Notes under the pieces: generated by a model | The model's database searches: none | Told to the model about the DNA's origin: nothing | The model's input: only the letters and a program-made list of their open reading frames with translations | Position numbers and translations under genes: made by a program | Assembly (NCBI RefSeq): GCF_008039615.1 | Contig: NZ_VDUZ01000008.1 | Coordinates: forward strand, 1-64,000 | Reading direction: 5' to 3' | Source of the DNA: Vineibacter terrae | Lineage (GTDB): Bacteria > Pseudomonadota > Alphaproteobacteria > Reyranellales > Reyranellaceae | DNA length: 64,000 nt | Part shown: piece after piece, positions 36,452-45,403 of the stretch | Layout: the number at the start of each line of letters is the position of its first letter | Position numbering within the stretch: the first letter of the stretch is position 1

Positions 36452-38425
36452 ATGAGGCGCGATGCCGACCGCTACACGCTCTTCACGCGCCGCGCGCTGC
36501 TGCTGGGCGGGCTCAAGGTCGGCATGCTGGGCATGCTGGGGGCACGGCTCTACTGGCTGCAGACCATCGAGTCCGACAAGTACAAGGTGCTGGCCGACGA
36601 CAACCGCATCAACACGCGGCCGCTGACGCCCTCGCGCGGCCTGATCTTCGACCGCACCGGCGAGCCGCTGGCCGCCAACCGCAACAATTTCCGCGTGCTG
36701 ATCACCGCCGACAAGGGCCGCGCCGCCGATGCCATCCGGCAGGCCGAGACCGTGCTGGAGCGGCTCGACCGCGTGATCACCATCGGCGACGGCGAGCGCC
36801 AGCGCATTATCGAGCAGATGCGGCGCAACCGCAGCTTCGTGCCGGTGACGGTGCGCGAGAACCTGACCTGGGAGCAGGTGGCGCAGATCGAGTTCAACGC
36901 GCCCGACCTGCCCGGCGTCTCGATCGACCTGGGCCAGACGCGCGACTACTTCTATCCCGAGCTGATGAGCCACATCGTGGGCTATGTCGGGCGCGTCTCG
37001 CCGGAGGACCTGCGCGACAGCGACGACGCCGTGCTGCAGCTGCCGGGCATGCGCATCGGCAAGAAGGGTGTCGAGAAGGGCGCCGACGAGGCGCTGCGCG
37101 GCAAGCCGGGCGGCATCCAGGTCGAGGTCAACGCCGTCGGCCGGGTGGTGCGCGAGCTCGACCGCGTCGAGGGCGAGGCCGGCGCCAACCTGCTGCTGAC
37201 CATCGACCTGGAGCTGCAGCAATACGTCGCCGACCGTCTCAAGGAGCAGAGCGCCTCGGCCGTGGTGATGGACGTCGTCACCGGCGACATCCTGTCCATG
37301 GTATCGGTGCCGAGCTTCGACAACAACACCTTCGCCCGTGGCGTCACGCAGACCGAGTGGCAGGACCTGCTGAACGACCCCAAGAAGCCGCTGCTCAACA
37401 AGGCGGCGCAGGGCGTCTATCCGCCGGGCTCGACCTACAAGATGGTGACGGCGCTGGCGGCGCTGGACAGCAAGGGCATCGGGTTGTGGGACCGCCTGCC
37501 GTGCAACGGCTTCATCGAGATGCCGGGCAACGTGAAGAAATACTGCTGGATCCATCCGGCGGGCCACGGCTGGCTCAACGTCGTGGAGGCGCTGCAGCAA
37601 TCCTGCGACTGCTTCTTCTACGAGGCGGCCAAGCGCGCCGGCGTCGACCGCATCGGCGAGGCCGCGGCCAAGCTCGGCTTCGGGCGGCCCACCGGCGTGG
37701 GCCTGCCGGAGGAGTCGGGCGGGCTGCAGCCGTCGCGCGCCTGGAAGCAGGAGCGCGAGAGCAAGCCCTGGGGCCTGGGCGACACCTACAATCTGGGCAT
37801 CGGCCAGGGCGACATGCTGTCGACGCCGCTGCAGCTGGCGGTGATGACGGCGCGCATCGCCAATGGTGGCTATGACGTGCGGCCGCGGCTGGTGGCCGCC
37901 AGCGCCGGCGCCCGCGACGCGCTGCAGCCGCCGCCGGTGCAGGCCAAGCCGTCGGCGCCCAGCCTGCGCTTCAACCCGCAGCACCTCAAGGCGGTGCAGC
38001 AGGGCATGGATATGGTGGTCAACAGCCAGAGCGGCACGGCGTTCTCCTCGCGCATCACCGAGAAGGGCATGGCCATGGCGGGCAAGACCGGCACGGCCCA
38101 GGTCAAGCGCATCACCGAGAGCGAGCGCGGCCGGCGCATGTCGCAGACCGAGCTGCCCTGGCATCTGCGCCACCATGCGCTGTTCTGCGGCTACGCGCCG
38201 GTCGACAGCCCGCGCTATGCCTGCGCCGTGGTGGTCGAGCACGGCATGGGCGGCTCGCTCACCGCGGCGCCGATCACCCGCGATATCCTGCTGCAGACTC
38301 AGAAGCTCGACCCGTCGCGCCGGCCGGAGCGCTTCAAGAGCGCCATGCTGGCGGGCAGCGGCACGCTGGCCGAGACGCCGGCGGCGGCCGGCGACGGGCC
38401 GCCGCCCAGCCGGAGCGAACGATGA
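36452..38425 (+). CDS. mrdA: penicillin-binding protein 2 (elongasome transpeptidase)
   Basis: The 657-residue class B PBP has an N-terminal membrane anchor (about 12-32), a dimerisation domain with PSRGLIFDRTGEPLAANRNN, and a transpeptidase domain. Its active-site Ser lies in PPGSTYKM (about 327), the SxN-equivalent in QQSCDCFFYE and the KTG motif in AGKTGTAQVK (~544). It crosslinks peptidoglycan during side-wall growth together with RodA. I took ATG 36452, preceded by AAGGAAGAAGG; an in-frame upstream start would fall in the repeat element. Its stop overlaps the rodA start (ATGA). Confidence 0.95.
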   Translation: MRRDADRYTLFTRRALLLGGLKVGMLGMLGARLYWLQTIESDKYKVLADDNRINTRPLTPSRGLIFDRTGEPLAANRNNFRVLITADKGRAADAIRQAETVLERLDRVITIGDGERQRIIEQMRRNRSFVPVTVRENLTWEQVAQIEFNAPDLPGVSIDLGQTRDYFYPELMSHIVGYVGRVSPEDLRDSDDAVLQLPGMRIGKKGVEKGADEALRGKPGGIQVEVNAVGRVVRELDRVEGEAGANLLLTIDLELQQYVADRLKEQSASAVVMDVVTGDILSMVSVPSFDNNTFARGVTQTEWQDLLNDPKKPLLNKAAQGVYPPGSTYKMVTALAALDSKGIGLWDRLPCNGFIEMPGNVKKYCWIHPAGHGWLNVVEALQQSCDCFFYEAAKRAGVDRIGEAAAKLGFGRPTGVGLPEESGGLQPSRAWKQERESKPWGLGDTYNLGIGQGDMLSTPLQLAVMTARIANGGYDVRPRLVAASAGARDALQPPPVQAKPSAPSLRFNPQHLKAVQQGMDMVVNSQSGTAFSSRITEKGMAMAGKTGTAQVKRITESERGRRMSQTELPWHLRHHALFCGYAPVDSPRYACAVVVEHGMGGSLTAAPITRDILLQTQKLDPSRRPERFKSAMLAGSGTLAETPAAAGDGPPPSRSER

Positions 38426-39549
38426 GCCTGGCCGCCAACCGCAGCGAGCTGACGCTGCCGGAGAAGATCCGCCGCCTGGACTGGCGTCTCGTGCTGGTGC
38501 TGATCGGCGTCGCCGGCGTCGGCACGGCGGCGCTGTACTCGGCCGGCGGCATGAAGCCCGAGCCGTGGGCGATCAAGCATGCCACGCGCTTCGCCATCGG
38601 CGCCGCCGTCATGCTGATGGTGGCGCTGGTCGACCTGCGGGTGTGGATGCGGCTGGCCTACCCGGCCTATGTCGTGTCGGTGCTGCTGCTGGTGGCGGTC
38701 GACGTGATCGGCAAGGGCGCCATGGGGGCGCAACGCTGGCTCGATATCGGCCCGGTGCAGATCCAGCCCTCGGAGCTGATGAAGATCGCCGCCATCCTGG
38801 CGCTGTCGCGCTACTTCCACAGCCTGTCGCGCGAGCAGGTGGGGCGCATCGTCTATGTCGTGCCGCCGGTGCTGGCCATCCTGGTGCCGGTGGCGCTGGT
38901 GATGGTGCAGCCTGATCTCGGCACCGCGATGGTGCTGCTGTCGACCGGCGCCGCCATGATGTTCGTGGCCGGCGTGAAGCTGTGGAAGTTCCTGCTGGCC
39001 GGCACCCTGGGCGCCGCCAGCCTGCCGGTGGCCTGGAAGCTGATGCACGAGTACCAGCGCAACCGCGTGCGCATCTTCCTCGACCCCGACCTCGACCCGC
39101 TGGGCGCCGGCTACCACATCCTGCAGTCCAAGATCGCGATCGGGTCCGGCGGCATGCTGGGCAAGGGCTTCGGCATGGGCACGCAGTCGACGCTGAACTT
39201 CCTGCCCGAGAAGCAGACCGACTTCATCTTCACGATGTGGACCGAGGAGACCGGCCTGCGCGGCGCGCTGATCCTGCTGGCGCTCTATGTCGCCATCATC
39301 ATCTATGCCTACATCGTCGCCGTGCGCACCCGCAGCCATTTCGGCCGGCTGCTGGCCATGGGCATCGGCATCACGGTTTTCCTCTACGTCTTCATCAACA
39401 TGGGCATGGTGATGGGCCTGCTGCCGGTGGTGGGTGTGCCGCTGCCGCTGGTGAGCTACGGCGGCACCGCCATGCTGACGGTGCTGTTCGCCTGCGGCCT
39501 GCTGCTGGGCATCAACGTGCACCGCGACCTGGTGATCCCGCGCCCCTGA
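38422..39549 (+). CDS. rodA: RodA, SEDS peptidoglycan glycosyltransferase
   Basis: The 375-residue protein has about ten membrane helices and the SEDS signatures: GAQRWLDIGPVQIQPSELMK (about 93-112), LNFLPEKQTDFIFTMWTEET (~255), and the C-terminal GVPLPLVSYGGTAMLT. It polymerises lipid II glycan strands and works with the preceding PBP2. The ATGA overlap with mrdA shows translational coupling. It is the last gene of the elongation cluster, and a family-C palindrome follows. Confidence 0.95.
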   Translation: MSLAANRSELTLPEKIRRLDWRLVLVLIGVAGVGTAALYSAGGMKPEPWAIKHATRFAIGAAVMLMVALVDLRVWMRLAYPAYVVSVLLLVAVDVIGKGAMGAQRWLDIGPVQIQPSELMKIAAILALSRYFHSLSREQVGRIVYVVPPVLAILVPVALVMVQPDLGTAMVLLSTGAAMMFVAGVKLWKFLLAGTLGAASLPVAWKLMHEYQRNRVRIFLDPDLDPLGAGYHILQSKIAIGSGGMLGKGFGMGTQSTLNFLPEKQTDFIFTMWTEETGLRGALILLALYVAIIIYAYIVAVRTRSHFGRLLAMGIGITVFLYVFINMGMVMGLLPVVGVPLPLVSYGGTAMLTVLFACGLLLGINVHRDLVIPRP

Positions 39550-39575
39550 CGGCAGGGCGATCGCGGATGCCGCCG

Positions 39576-39758
39576 TTCACCCTCGCCCCGCGAGAGCGGG
39601 GAGAGGGAGGGGGCCGTCGCGCAGCGATGGGAGGGTGAGGGGTACGAGCGATCAGTCCCTGTTCCTGCCGCATGGCTTGATCGTTCCTACCCCTCACCTT
39701 CCCATGCCTTCGGCATGGGCCCCTTCCTCTCCCCGCTGCCGCGGGGCGAGGAGACAGC
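39576..39758. repeat. dispersed palindromic repeat, family C copy 3
   Basis: It opens with CACCCTCGCCCCGCGAGAGC and closes with CTCTCCCCGCTGCCGCGGGG. CCATGCCTTCGGCATGGG and the central GCGATCAGTCCCTG / GCCGCATGGCTTGATCG part match copy 2 at 16541. It lies between rodA and a convergent LysR gene. Confidence 0.8.
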
Positions 39759-39808
39759 ACCGGTGTGTTCATCTGCGATCGTCCTGCCCCTGACGGGGCA
39801 TGCCAGCC

Positions 39809-40717
39809 TCAGCCGCGCGCCTGGCCGTAGTCGCGGCTCAGCATGTCGAGCAGGTGCCTCGAGGCTGGGCTGAGGAAGCCGCCGCTGCGAGTCACCGCCA
39901 CGATCGGCTGGCCGGCCTTCAGGTCGCCGACCTTGATCGTGCTCAGCGTGCGTGCGGCGAGCTCCTCGCCGATGCTGCTGCGGGGCACCAGCGCCAGGCC
40001 GAAGCCCGCCTCGACCAGGCGCTTCTGCGCCGTCAGGCTGTCGATGGGCGTCCACGGGATCTCGCCCAGGCCGTGCGCGAGAAACAGCGCGAAGACATGC
40101 GAGGCGGCGATCTCGCGGCGGCCCGGCACTTCGGGAAAGGCCAGCCAGCGCTCGGCGCGCAGCATGGCCAGCGACTTGACCGTGCGGCCCGCCAGCGCAT
40201 GCTGCGGGGCGCATGTCACGACCAGATCCTCGGTCGCGACGGGCTGGCTGCTGATATCAGGCGACGCGTCATGGAAATAGCGCAGCCCGACGATGGCCTC
40301 GCCGCGCCGCACCAGGTCGCTGACATCGGCGCTGGTGGCGGTGGTCAGGCTGAGATCGACGTCGGGGTGGGCGCGCGCGAAGCGCCCGAGGATCCGGGTC
40401 AGCCGGGTGCCCGCCAGCGTGCCGACCGCCGCCAGGGTCACCGGGCCCGACGCCGTGGACGCGAGCGCCCGCACCGCGTTCTCGGCGTCCTGCAGCGCCG
40501 CCAGCGCACGTTCGGCATAGGGCAGCAGGACGCGCCCGGCCTGGCTCAGCATCGTGCCGCCCGAGACGCGCTCGAACAGCGGCGCGCCCAGCTCCTGCTC
40601 CAGCAGGCTGATGCGGCGGGAGATCGCCGGCTGCGTGCGATGCAGCCGCCGCGCGGCGTTGGAAAAGCCCCGCTGGCGATGGACCGTGAGGAAGGTCCTG
40701 AGCGCTTCGGCGTCCAT
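39809..40717 (-). CDS. LysR family transcriptional regulator
   Basis: The 302-residue protein starts MDAEALRTFLTVHRQRGFSN, with a winged helix containing HRTQPAISRRISLLEQELGA. An effector-binding domain extends from about 90 to the end, with a lysine- and arginine-poor pocket region. An in-frame Met five codons earlier is possible. It is divergent from the PEP-mutase-family gene with a 112-bp gap, the usual LysR-target arrangement, so that enzyme is its probable target. Confidence 0.88.
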   Translation of the reverse strand: MDAEALRTFLTVHRQRGFSNAARRLHRTQPAISRRISLLEQELGAPLFERVSGGTMLSQAGRVLLPYAERALAALQDAENAVRALASTASGPVTLAAVGTLAGTRLTRILGRFARAHPDVDLSLTTATSADVSDLVRRGEAIVGLRYFHDASPDISSQPVATEDLVVTCAPQHALAGRTVKSLAMLRAERWLAFPEVPGRREIAASHVFALFLAHGLGEIPWTPIDSLTAQKRLVEAGFGLALVPRSSIGEELAARTLSTIKVGDLKAGQPIVAVTRSGGFLSPASRHLLDMLSRDYGQARG

Positions 40718-40829
40718 GCCGAAGGTATACATCAAACTTATGGGTATCAGAAAAACTACAAATTCGACGCATGAGGCTCCACCCGCTACCGATGCGCCGT
40801 CGAACGCCACGCAGGCAAGGAGCCCGGCC

Positions 40830-41669
40830 ATGACCGCCACGCCGACCACGACCGCTATGAACAAGGCCGCCGCGCTGAAGGCGCTGCACCAGCAGGGCAG
40901 GACCTTCATCATTCCCAACCCGTGGGACCGCGGCTCGGCTCGCCTGTTGGAAGCGGCCGGGTTCCCGGCCCTGGCGACGACCAGCGCCGGCTGCGATTTC
41001 GCGCGCGGCGTGCGCAACGGCGCCACGGGCCGCGACGCGATCCTTGACAACGCGGTCGAGATCGACCGTGCCACCGACCTGCCGGTGAGCGCCGACCTCG
41101 AGCACGGCTTCGGCGATGCGCCCGAGGACGTCGCCGAGACCATCCGCCGCGCCATCGCCGCGGGCCTGGCGGGCGGCTCGATCGAGGATGCCTCCGGCAG
41201 GCCCGATCAGCCGATCTACGGCTTCGAGCGGGCGGTCGAGCGCATGCGGGCTGCCGTCGAGGTGGTGCGGACGCAGCCGGTCCCGTTCCAGCTAGTGGCG
41301 CGCGCCGAGAACTATCTTCATGGCCGGCGCGACTTGCGCGACACGATCCGCCGCCTGCAGGCCTTCCAGGAGGCGGGTGCCGACGTGCTCTATGCCCCGG
41401 GGCTGAGCACCCGGGACGAGCTGCGGACGCTGATCAGCGAGGTGGACCGGCCGGTCAACGTGGTGATGGGGCTGGTCGACGCCGAGTTCAAGACGGTGGC
41501 GGACCTCGCGGCACTGGGTGTCGTGCGCATCAGCCTGGGCAGCGCGCTGGCGCGGCGCGCCTACGGCGCCCTGATGGATGGCGCGCGCGAGATGCTGCAG
41601 CGCGGGTCGTTCGATTTTATTGCTGACGCCATGCCGTTTCGTGACATCAACATGAGCTTCCCGCCGTGA
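40830..41669 (+). CDS. isocitrate lyase/PEP mutase superfamily enzyme
   Basis: In this 279-residue protein the TIM-barrel family pattern is clear: FIIPNPWDRGSARLLEAAGF, ATTSAGCDFARG, the Mg-binding VSADLEHGFGD (about 90-100), GSIEDASG and LVARAENYLHGRRDL. Family members cleave or rearrange C-C or P-C bonds of 2-hydroxy or phosphono acids (methylisocitrate lyase, PEP mutase, oxaloacetate hydrolase). The cysteine loop of true isocitrate lyases is not evident, so the exact reaction is open. AAGGAG lies 7 nt upstream of ATG 40830. Probably controlled by the divergent LysR. Confidence 0.85.
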   Translation: MTATPTTTAMNKAAALKALHQQGRTFIIPNPWDRGSARLLEAAGFPALATTSAGCDFARGVRNGATGRDAILDNAVEIDRATDLPVSADLEHGFGDAPEDVAETIRRAIAAGLAGGSIEDASGRPDQPIYGFERAVERMRAAVEVVRTQPVPFQLVARAENYLHGRRDLRDTIRRLQAFQEAGADVLYAPGLSTRDELRTLISEVDRPVNVVMGLVDAEFKTVADLAALGVVRISLGSALARRAYGALMDGAREMLQRGSFDFIADAMPFRDINMSFPP

Positions 41670-41717
41670 CGGGATGCTGTTCGGCTCATGTTCTCCCGGG
41701 TGTCATGGCCAGGCATG

Positions 41718-41742
41718 AAAAAAGCCCCGTGGTTGCGGGGCC
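41718..41742 (-). terminator. rho-independent terminator of tRNA-Lys
   Basis: On the minus strand GCCCCG-CAACCA-CGGGGC is followed by TTTTTTC, 18 bp after the tRNA 3' end. A textbook stem plus T-run. Confidence 0.9.
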
Positions 41743-41759
41743 TTATCCATCGCCGGGAA

Positions 41760-41835
<76 letters not shown>

Positions 41836-41875
41836 ATTCCGGCCGCCGCCGGCCCGAAAGCCGGAAGCGGCGCGC

Positions 41876-41904
41876 GTTATAGCCATGCGCTTATCCCTTG
41901 TCTA
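41876..41904 (-). promoter_or_regulatory. putative promoter of tRNA-Lys
   Basis: On the minus strand TAGACA (41904-41899) is followed after 17 nt by TATAAC (41881-41876). Transcription would start about 34 nt before the mature tRNA. Confidence 0.6.
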
Positions 41905-42010
41905 TAGGCGAGAATCGGCCATGCAGGAGTCTGGGGATCACTGCGACCGGCGTGGAAATCGGGATTCTGCGCTCGTGGCGAAGGATGTTGAGCCGATCCA
42001 CCCTGCCGCG

Positions 42011-42146
42011 CAGGGCATTCGCATATGCCCCTACCGTCATCCCGAGCGTAGCGAGGGATCTCCTGCGGCAAGGCGCACGGTGCGCAATTCGCGGGAGATC
42101 CCTCGCTACGCTCGGGATGACGGTAGGGGCATATGCGAATGCCCTG
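42011..42146. repeat. family A repeat inside a 57-bp-arm inverted repeat
   Basis: Left arm 42011-42067 and right arm 42090-42146 are complementary over 57 bp with one mismatch, enclosing a 22-nt centre that itself contains GCGCACGGTGCGC. The inner part is the usual family-A element. The outer part, beginning CAGGGCATTCGCATATGCCC, is unique to this copy. It lies between the tRNA promoter and the YCII-like gene. Confidence 0.92.
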
Positions 42147-42165
42147 CCCTGCCGGCGACGCACCC

Positions 42166-42594
42166 TCACCCGGAGCGGCCGGCCAACTTGTCGCGAAGCC
42201 GGTCTTCCTGATCGGCGAGTTCCGGCGTGAGGGCTTCGCCGAAGTCGGCAGCTTCGACGACCGGGCGGATCTCGATCTCACTCGGGCCGGGCATGGGATT
42301 GGGGCAGCGCTTCACCCACGCGACCGCCTCGGCCATGTCCTTGACCTCCCACAGCCAGAAGCCGGCGACCAGCTCGCGGGTCTCGGCGAAAGGCCCCTCG
42401 ACGACCATGCGGCTCGGACCGTCGAAGGCGACGCGCTTGCCCTGCGCCGAAGGCTTCAGCCCTTCGCCCGCCAGCATGATGCCGGCGTTGACGAGCTCCT
42501 CGTTGTACTTGCCCATGGCCTCGAGAAGCTCTGTCGAGGGCATGATACCTGCTTCGCTATCCTTCGTTGCCTTCACCATGACCATCACACGCAT
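42166..42594 (-). CDS. YCII-related (DGPF-domain) protein
   Basis: The 142-residue protein begins MRVMVMVKATKDSEAG and contains the family features KYNEELVNAGIMLAGEGL, FDGPSRMVVEGPFAETRELV with its DGP and GPF elements, and GFWLWEVKDMAEAVAWVKRC. The family is related to YciI, small cytosolic ferredoxin-like folds of unknown role, often coexpressed with ECF sigma factors; no sigma gene is adjacent here. GGAGAAGAACG precedes the ATG. Confidence 0.85.
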   Translation of the reverse strand: MRVMVMVKATKDSEAGIMPSTELLEAMGKYNEELVNAGIMLAGEGLKPSAQGKRVAFDGPSRMVVEGPFAETRELVAGFWLWEVKDMAEAVAWVKRCPNPMPGPSEIEIRPVVEAADFGEALTPELADQEDRLRDKLAGRSG

Positions 42595-42720
42595 CGTTCT
42601 TCTCCAATGACGGGCAGAGCGCCCCTAGGACGCGCGGCAGTCCTGTGGAACCGACAGTCCGTCGGAAATTTTTTTACGGCTTGAAAGAAGGTGATTGGCC
42701 GAAATGGCAGAAGTCCGGCG

Positions 42721-43296
42721 TCACTTCGGCGATCGCTCATTGACGGGCGACGGCGGATGGGTTTCCCAGCTGATCCCGGGAGCGACCTCCTGGCGATCAA
42801 GCTTGGCCGTGCCGTGCACGGGCCCGGTGCCGCTGATCAACGCGCCGCTGCGTGCGTCGTAGACGAACGCCGCGAGCTTTGCGACGGCTTCGCGCGTATT
42901 GGAGCGGTAAAGGACGATCGGCGCGGGGTTGGCGCTGTCGAGCGACCTCGGATTCGGAACGCCGACGAAGAACTCCTTCTCGTTGGTTGAAAGCGCCCCG
43001 ACGCGGATCTCAACGATGCTCTCCGCCTTCGGGCGATCGTCGGTCAGGCGCACGCCCGTTCGCAGCAGCGCATAGCGGATGGCGCTGATGGCATACTTGC
43101 CGTCCTCCAGGTCGAAGTATGTCGTGTCGACGAACGCCAGCCCCTTCACACGCAGGGCGTGCGCCAGCATGTCGGCTGCCTGGTCGGCGGCCGTCGATGT
43201 CAGCATCTGGTCGGCCGCGGTTTTGGACGGCGCGCTGCTCTTGACCGAGCTGCAGCCTGCGATGCCGGTGATCAGGATGAGCAGGATCGTACGCAT
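42721..43296 (-). CDS. hypothetical lipoprotein
   Basis: The 191-residue precursor starts MRTILLILITGIAGCSS, a signal peptide with lipobox IAGC (Cys about 15). Then comes KTAADQMLTSTAADQAADML, resembling the N-terminus of DUF6655-like lipoproteins, though I am not certain of that family. A central segment FVDTTYFDLEDGKYAISAIR and FFVGVPNPRS suggest a mixed alpha/beta domain. The function is unknown; it would be anchored in the outer membrane or periplasm. An in-frame Met 32 codons earlier would destroy the signal peptide, so 43296 is preferred. Confidence 0.65.
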   Translation of the reverse strand: MRTILLILITGIAGCSSVKSSAPSKTAADQMLTSTAADQAADMLAHALRVKGLAFVDTTYFDLEDGKYAISAIRYALLRTGVRLTDDRPKAESIVEIRVGALSTNEKEFFVGVPNPRSLDSANPAPIVLYRSNTREAVAKLAAFVYDARSGALISGTGPVHGTAKLDRQEVAPGISWETHPPSPVNERSPK

Positions 43297-43443
43297 GACA
43301 TCCCACATGGGAGCCGCTGCTTTCGGTTCAAGCAGAGCGGCAGCGAGAGATGTGTCCGGGATGTGATAGGAGGGACGCGAGATGCTGAGCACGGCCGATC
43401 ATCGCCACGGCACCATGGACAGGTCAATCCGGCATCCGGTTGT

Positions 43444-43476
43444 TGCATCTCACATGAGAATGGTGTAAGTTCTCAC
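43444..43476 (+). promoter_or_regulatory. promoter/operator-like site before a zincin gene
   Basis: TTGCAT (43444-43449) and a weak TAAGTT (43467-43472) are 17 nt apart. TGAGAA (43456-43461) and TTCTCA (43471-43476) form an inverted repeat across the -10 area. Suggestive only. Confidence 0.3.
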
Positions 43477-43568
43477 TCATTTCAAGCTTGGAATACGAGT
43501 GCCGATGCCCGGTTTCGCCAGCCGGGCTCCTGGTCCATCCCGTTTGCGCGCTGCCGAGGGAGGAGCAC

Positions 43569-44102
43569 GTGGTGCACAACCTCACTGCCGGTGAAAAGGC
43601 CCTGCTGAACCCGATCTTCAAGCTGATGCTCCCGTACAGCCGGATCGTCTGCAAGGTGAACACGGACAACATTGGCGGGAGCGGCAATTCGATCACCCCG
43701 AAGGGGACACCGTACTTTTCCGTGTCGGTCTACACGCCTGACTTCTCCACGGCGGGCCTTGCCAAGCAATGGGTCTTCGTCCACGAGATGACGCATGTGT
43801 GGCAATACTATCATGGACAGAACGTGATACTGGAGGCCATCGGACTGGGCATACAAAAGATGGGGAATTACGGCGCCTCCTACGCGTATGCTTTGACACC
43901 CACCAGTAATTTCGGCGATTTCAACCTTGAGCAGCAGGCCTCGATCGTCGCTGACTACTGGATCCTGACAAAGGGTGGCATACCGCAGGACAACCTGGCG
44001 AAGACGCCGAAGCTGGCAGACTACACGAGCACCATGAAGGACTTCTCCGCCGGCGGCCCACCGCACAGACCGTCTCTCGACGACTATCCCAGCACCTGGT
44101 GA
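43569..44102 (+). CDS. zincin-like protein with HEMTHVWQ motif
   Basis: The 177-residue protein has VFVHEMTHVWQYYHGQ (HEMTH about 72-76), a zincin zinc site with the HVWQ continuation I associate with Vgr/Rhs-linked zincin domains (DUF4157-like). EQQASIVADYW near residue 130 could provide the third ligand Glu. There is no signal peptide. I chose the GTG at 43569 because GGGAGGAG lies 3-10 nt before it. Base composition is less GC-rich than the neighbours, so it may be acquired. No secretion or immunity gene is adjacent, so an effector role is speculative. Confidence 0.65.
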   Translation: MVHNLTAGEKALLNPIFKLMLPYSRIVCKVNTDNIGGSGNSITPKGTPYFSVSVYTPDFSTAGLAKQWVFVHEMTHVWQYYHGQNVILEAIGLGIQKMGNYGASYAYALTPTSNFGDFNLEQQASIVADYWILTKGGIPQDNLAKTPKLADYTSTMKDFSAGGPPHRPSLDDYPSTW

Positions 44103-44133
44103 GTGCCGCCCGCAAGCCGATGGCCGGATGTGG

Positions 44134-45093
44134 CTAGGCGCCGGCCCTTTGCATCGCTTCGTCGGCGATGGCGAGCTGCCCGCGCCGATGCCGCTCGCAA
44201 TCGTCGGTGATGAAGTCCAGCAGGGCCCGGATCGATGGCAGCAGCCCGCGCCGCGACGGAAAGATCGCCCAGATGGCGTCGGGGCGCGGTCGCCATTGCG
44301 GCAGCATATCGACGAGCCTGCCGGCCGCGATGTCAGGTCCGATGAGGAGTGCCGGCAGCTGCGCGACGCCGATTCCCTGAAGCGCAGCCTCGCGCAGCGC
44401 CGACAAGTCGTCGCTGACGAGACGCGGCACGTGCGGGATCACTGCGGTCGGACCATCGACATGCTTGAGGCACCATTTGTGTGCGTCCTGCGGCATGCCG
44501 AAAGCCAGGCTCGGCAGGCCTGCCAGGTCATTCGGTCCCTTGGGGCCGGATGACCCGCCGAGAAGCGTCGGGCTGCCGACCAGGCATTGGGCATTGTCGC
44601 CCAGCTTCCGCACGATGAGGCCGCCTGGCTCCAGCGGCGCGGCACCGACACGGATCGCCAGGTCGTAACCTTCGGCGATGATGTCGACGCGGCGATTGAA
44701 GGCTTTGAGGTGAACCTGGACGCGCGGGTGGCGGCCCATGAAGAGGGCGATCAGATCCCCGAAATGATAGTTCAGCAATCCGGGCGGGCACGTCATCTTG
44801 ATCAGCCCTTGCGGCTCCGAGCGGACGGCGTCGATCACCGCTTGCGCGGCTTCGGCACCGGCAAGCATGGCCAGGCACTGCCGATAGTACTCCCAACCAA
44901 TTTCGGTCACGGAAAAACCGCGTGACGATCGTTGGATCAGCCGGACGCCCAATCGATCTTCCAGCAGGCTGATCCGCCTGCTGAGCTTCGATTTCTGGAT
45001 GCCAAGCGCGCGTCCGGCGGACGCAAACCCTCGATTCTCGACCACCTGGACAAAATAGTAGAGGTCGTTGAGGTCCTGCATCGTCCTATTCAT
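44134..45093 (-). CDS. LysR family transcriptional regulator
   Basis: The 319-residue protein has an N-terminal winged helix, YFVQVVENRGFASAGRALGI and KSKLSRRISLLEDRLGVRLI, followed by an effector domain with LIKMTCPPGLLNYHFGDLIA. It belongs to the large group of LysR regulators (like DsdC/CrgA types) near oxidoreductase genes. The start may be 45093 or 45081. A palindrome GTCCTAT-TC-ATAGGAC overlaps the first, hinting at autoregulation. Upstream and divergent lies only a pirin remnant, perhaps the regulator's former target. Confidence 0.85.
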   Translation of the reverse strand: MNRTMQDLNDLYYFVQVVENRGFASAGRALGIQKSKLSRRISLLEDRLGVRLIQRSSRGFSVTEIGWEYYRQCLAMLAGAEAAQAVIDAVRSEPQGLIKMTCPPGLLNYHFGDLIALFMGRHPRVQVHLKAFNRRVDIIAEGYDLAIRVGAAPLEPGGLIVRKLGDNAQCLVGSPTLLGGSSGPKGPNDLAGLPSLAFGMPQDAHKWCLKHVDGPTAVIPHVPRLVSDDLSALREAALQGIGVAQLPALLIGPDIAAGRLVDMLPQWRPRPDAIWAIFPSRRGLLPSIRALLDFITDDCERHRRGQLAIADEAMQRAGA

Positions 45094-45098
45094 AGGAC
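45083..45098. promoter_or_regulatory. inverted repeat at the LysR start codon
   Basis: GTCCTATTCATAGGAC consists of perfect 7-bp arms around TC. It covers the upstream candidate start codon of the LysR gene and would block its translation start or promoter if bound. Confidence 0.4.
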
Positions 45099-45208
45099 GC
45101 AAGGTTCGAATTTTCAATCTGGTGCCCGTAGCGCAACGGGTTTTAGGTGATTGAGCTTTCGCCGCGTGCAGCGTTGGGAGCAGCAATCATGAAAAGCGTG
45201 ATCGGTGT

Positions 45209-45403
45209 GTGCAGCAATCCCAATACCCGTCCGTCGAGTTGCCGAACGCAGCAGGCGGCGTGCGCGTCATTGCCGGGGAGTTTGCTGGTCACAAGGGCCC
45301 TGCCCGAACCTTTACGCCGATCGTCATGAGCACCGAGGCAGAAATCCGCCGAGCGGTCGACGATCTGAAGAGTGGCCACTTCGGCAAGCTTCCAGCTGGG
45401 TAG
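45209..45403 (+). pseudogene. pirin gene remnant with internal deletion
   Basis: The 64-codon reading contains YPSVELPNAAGGVRVIAGEF and AGHKGPARTFTPI, which match the middle of pirin-family proteins, and then directly VMSTEAEIRRAVDDLKSGHF, which matches their C-terminus. Roughly the last third of the pirin cupin lying between those segments is missing, as is the whole N-terminal cupin with its metal-binding His motif. No start codon with a ribosome binding site is present. It is best read as a relic of a gene once divergent from the LysR regulator. Confidence 0.7.
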
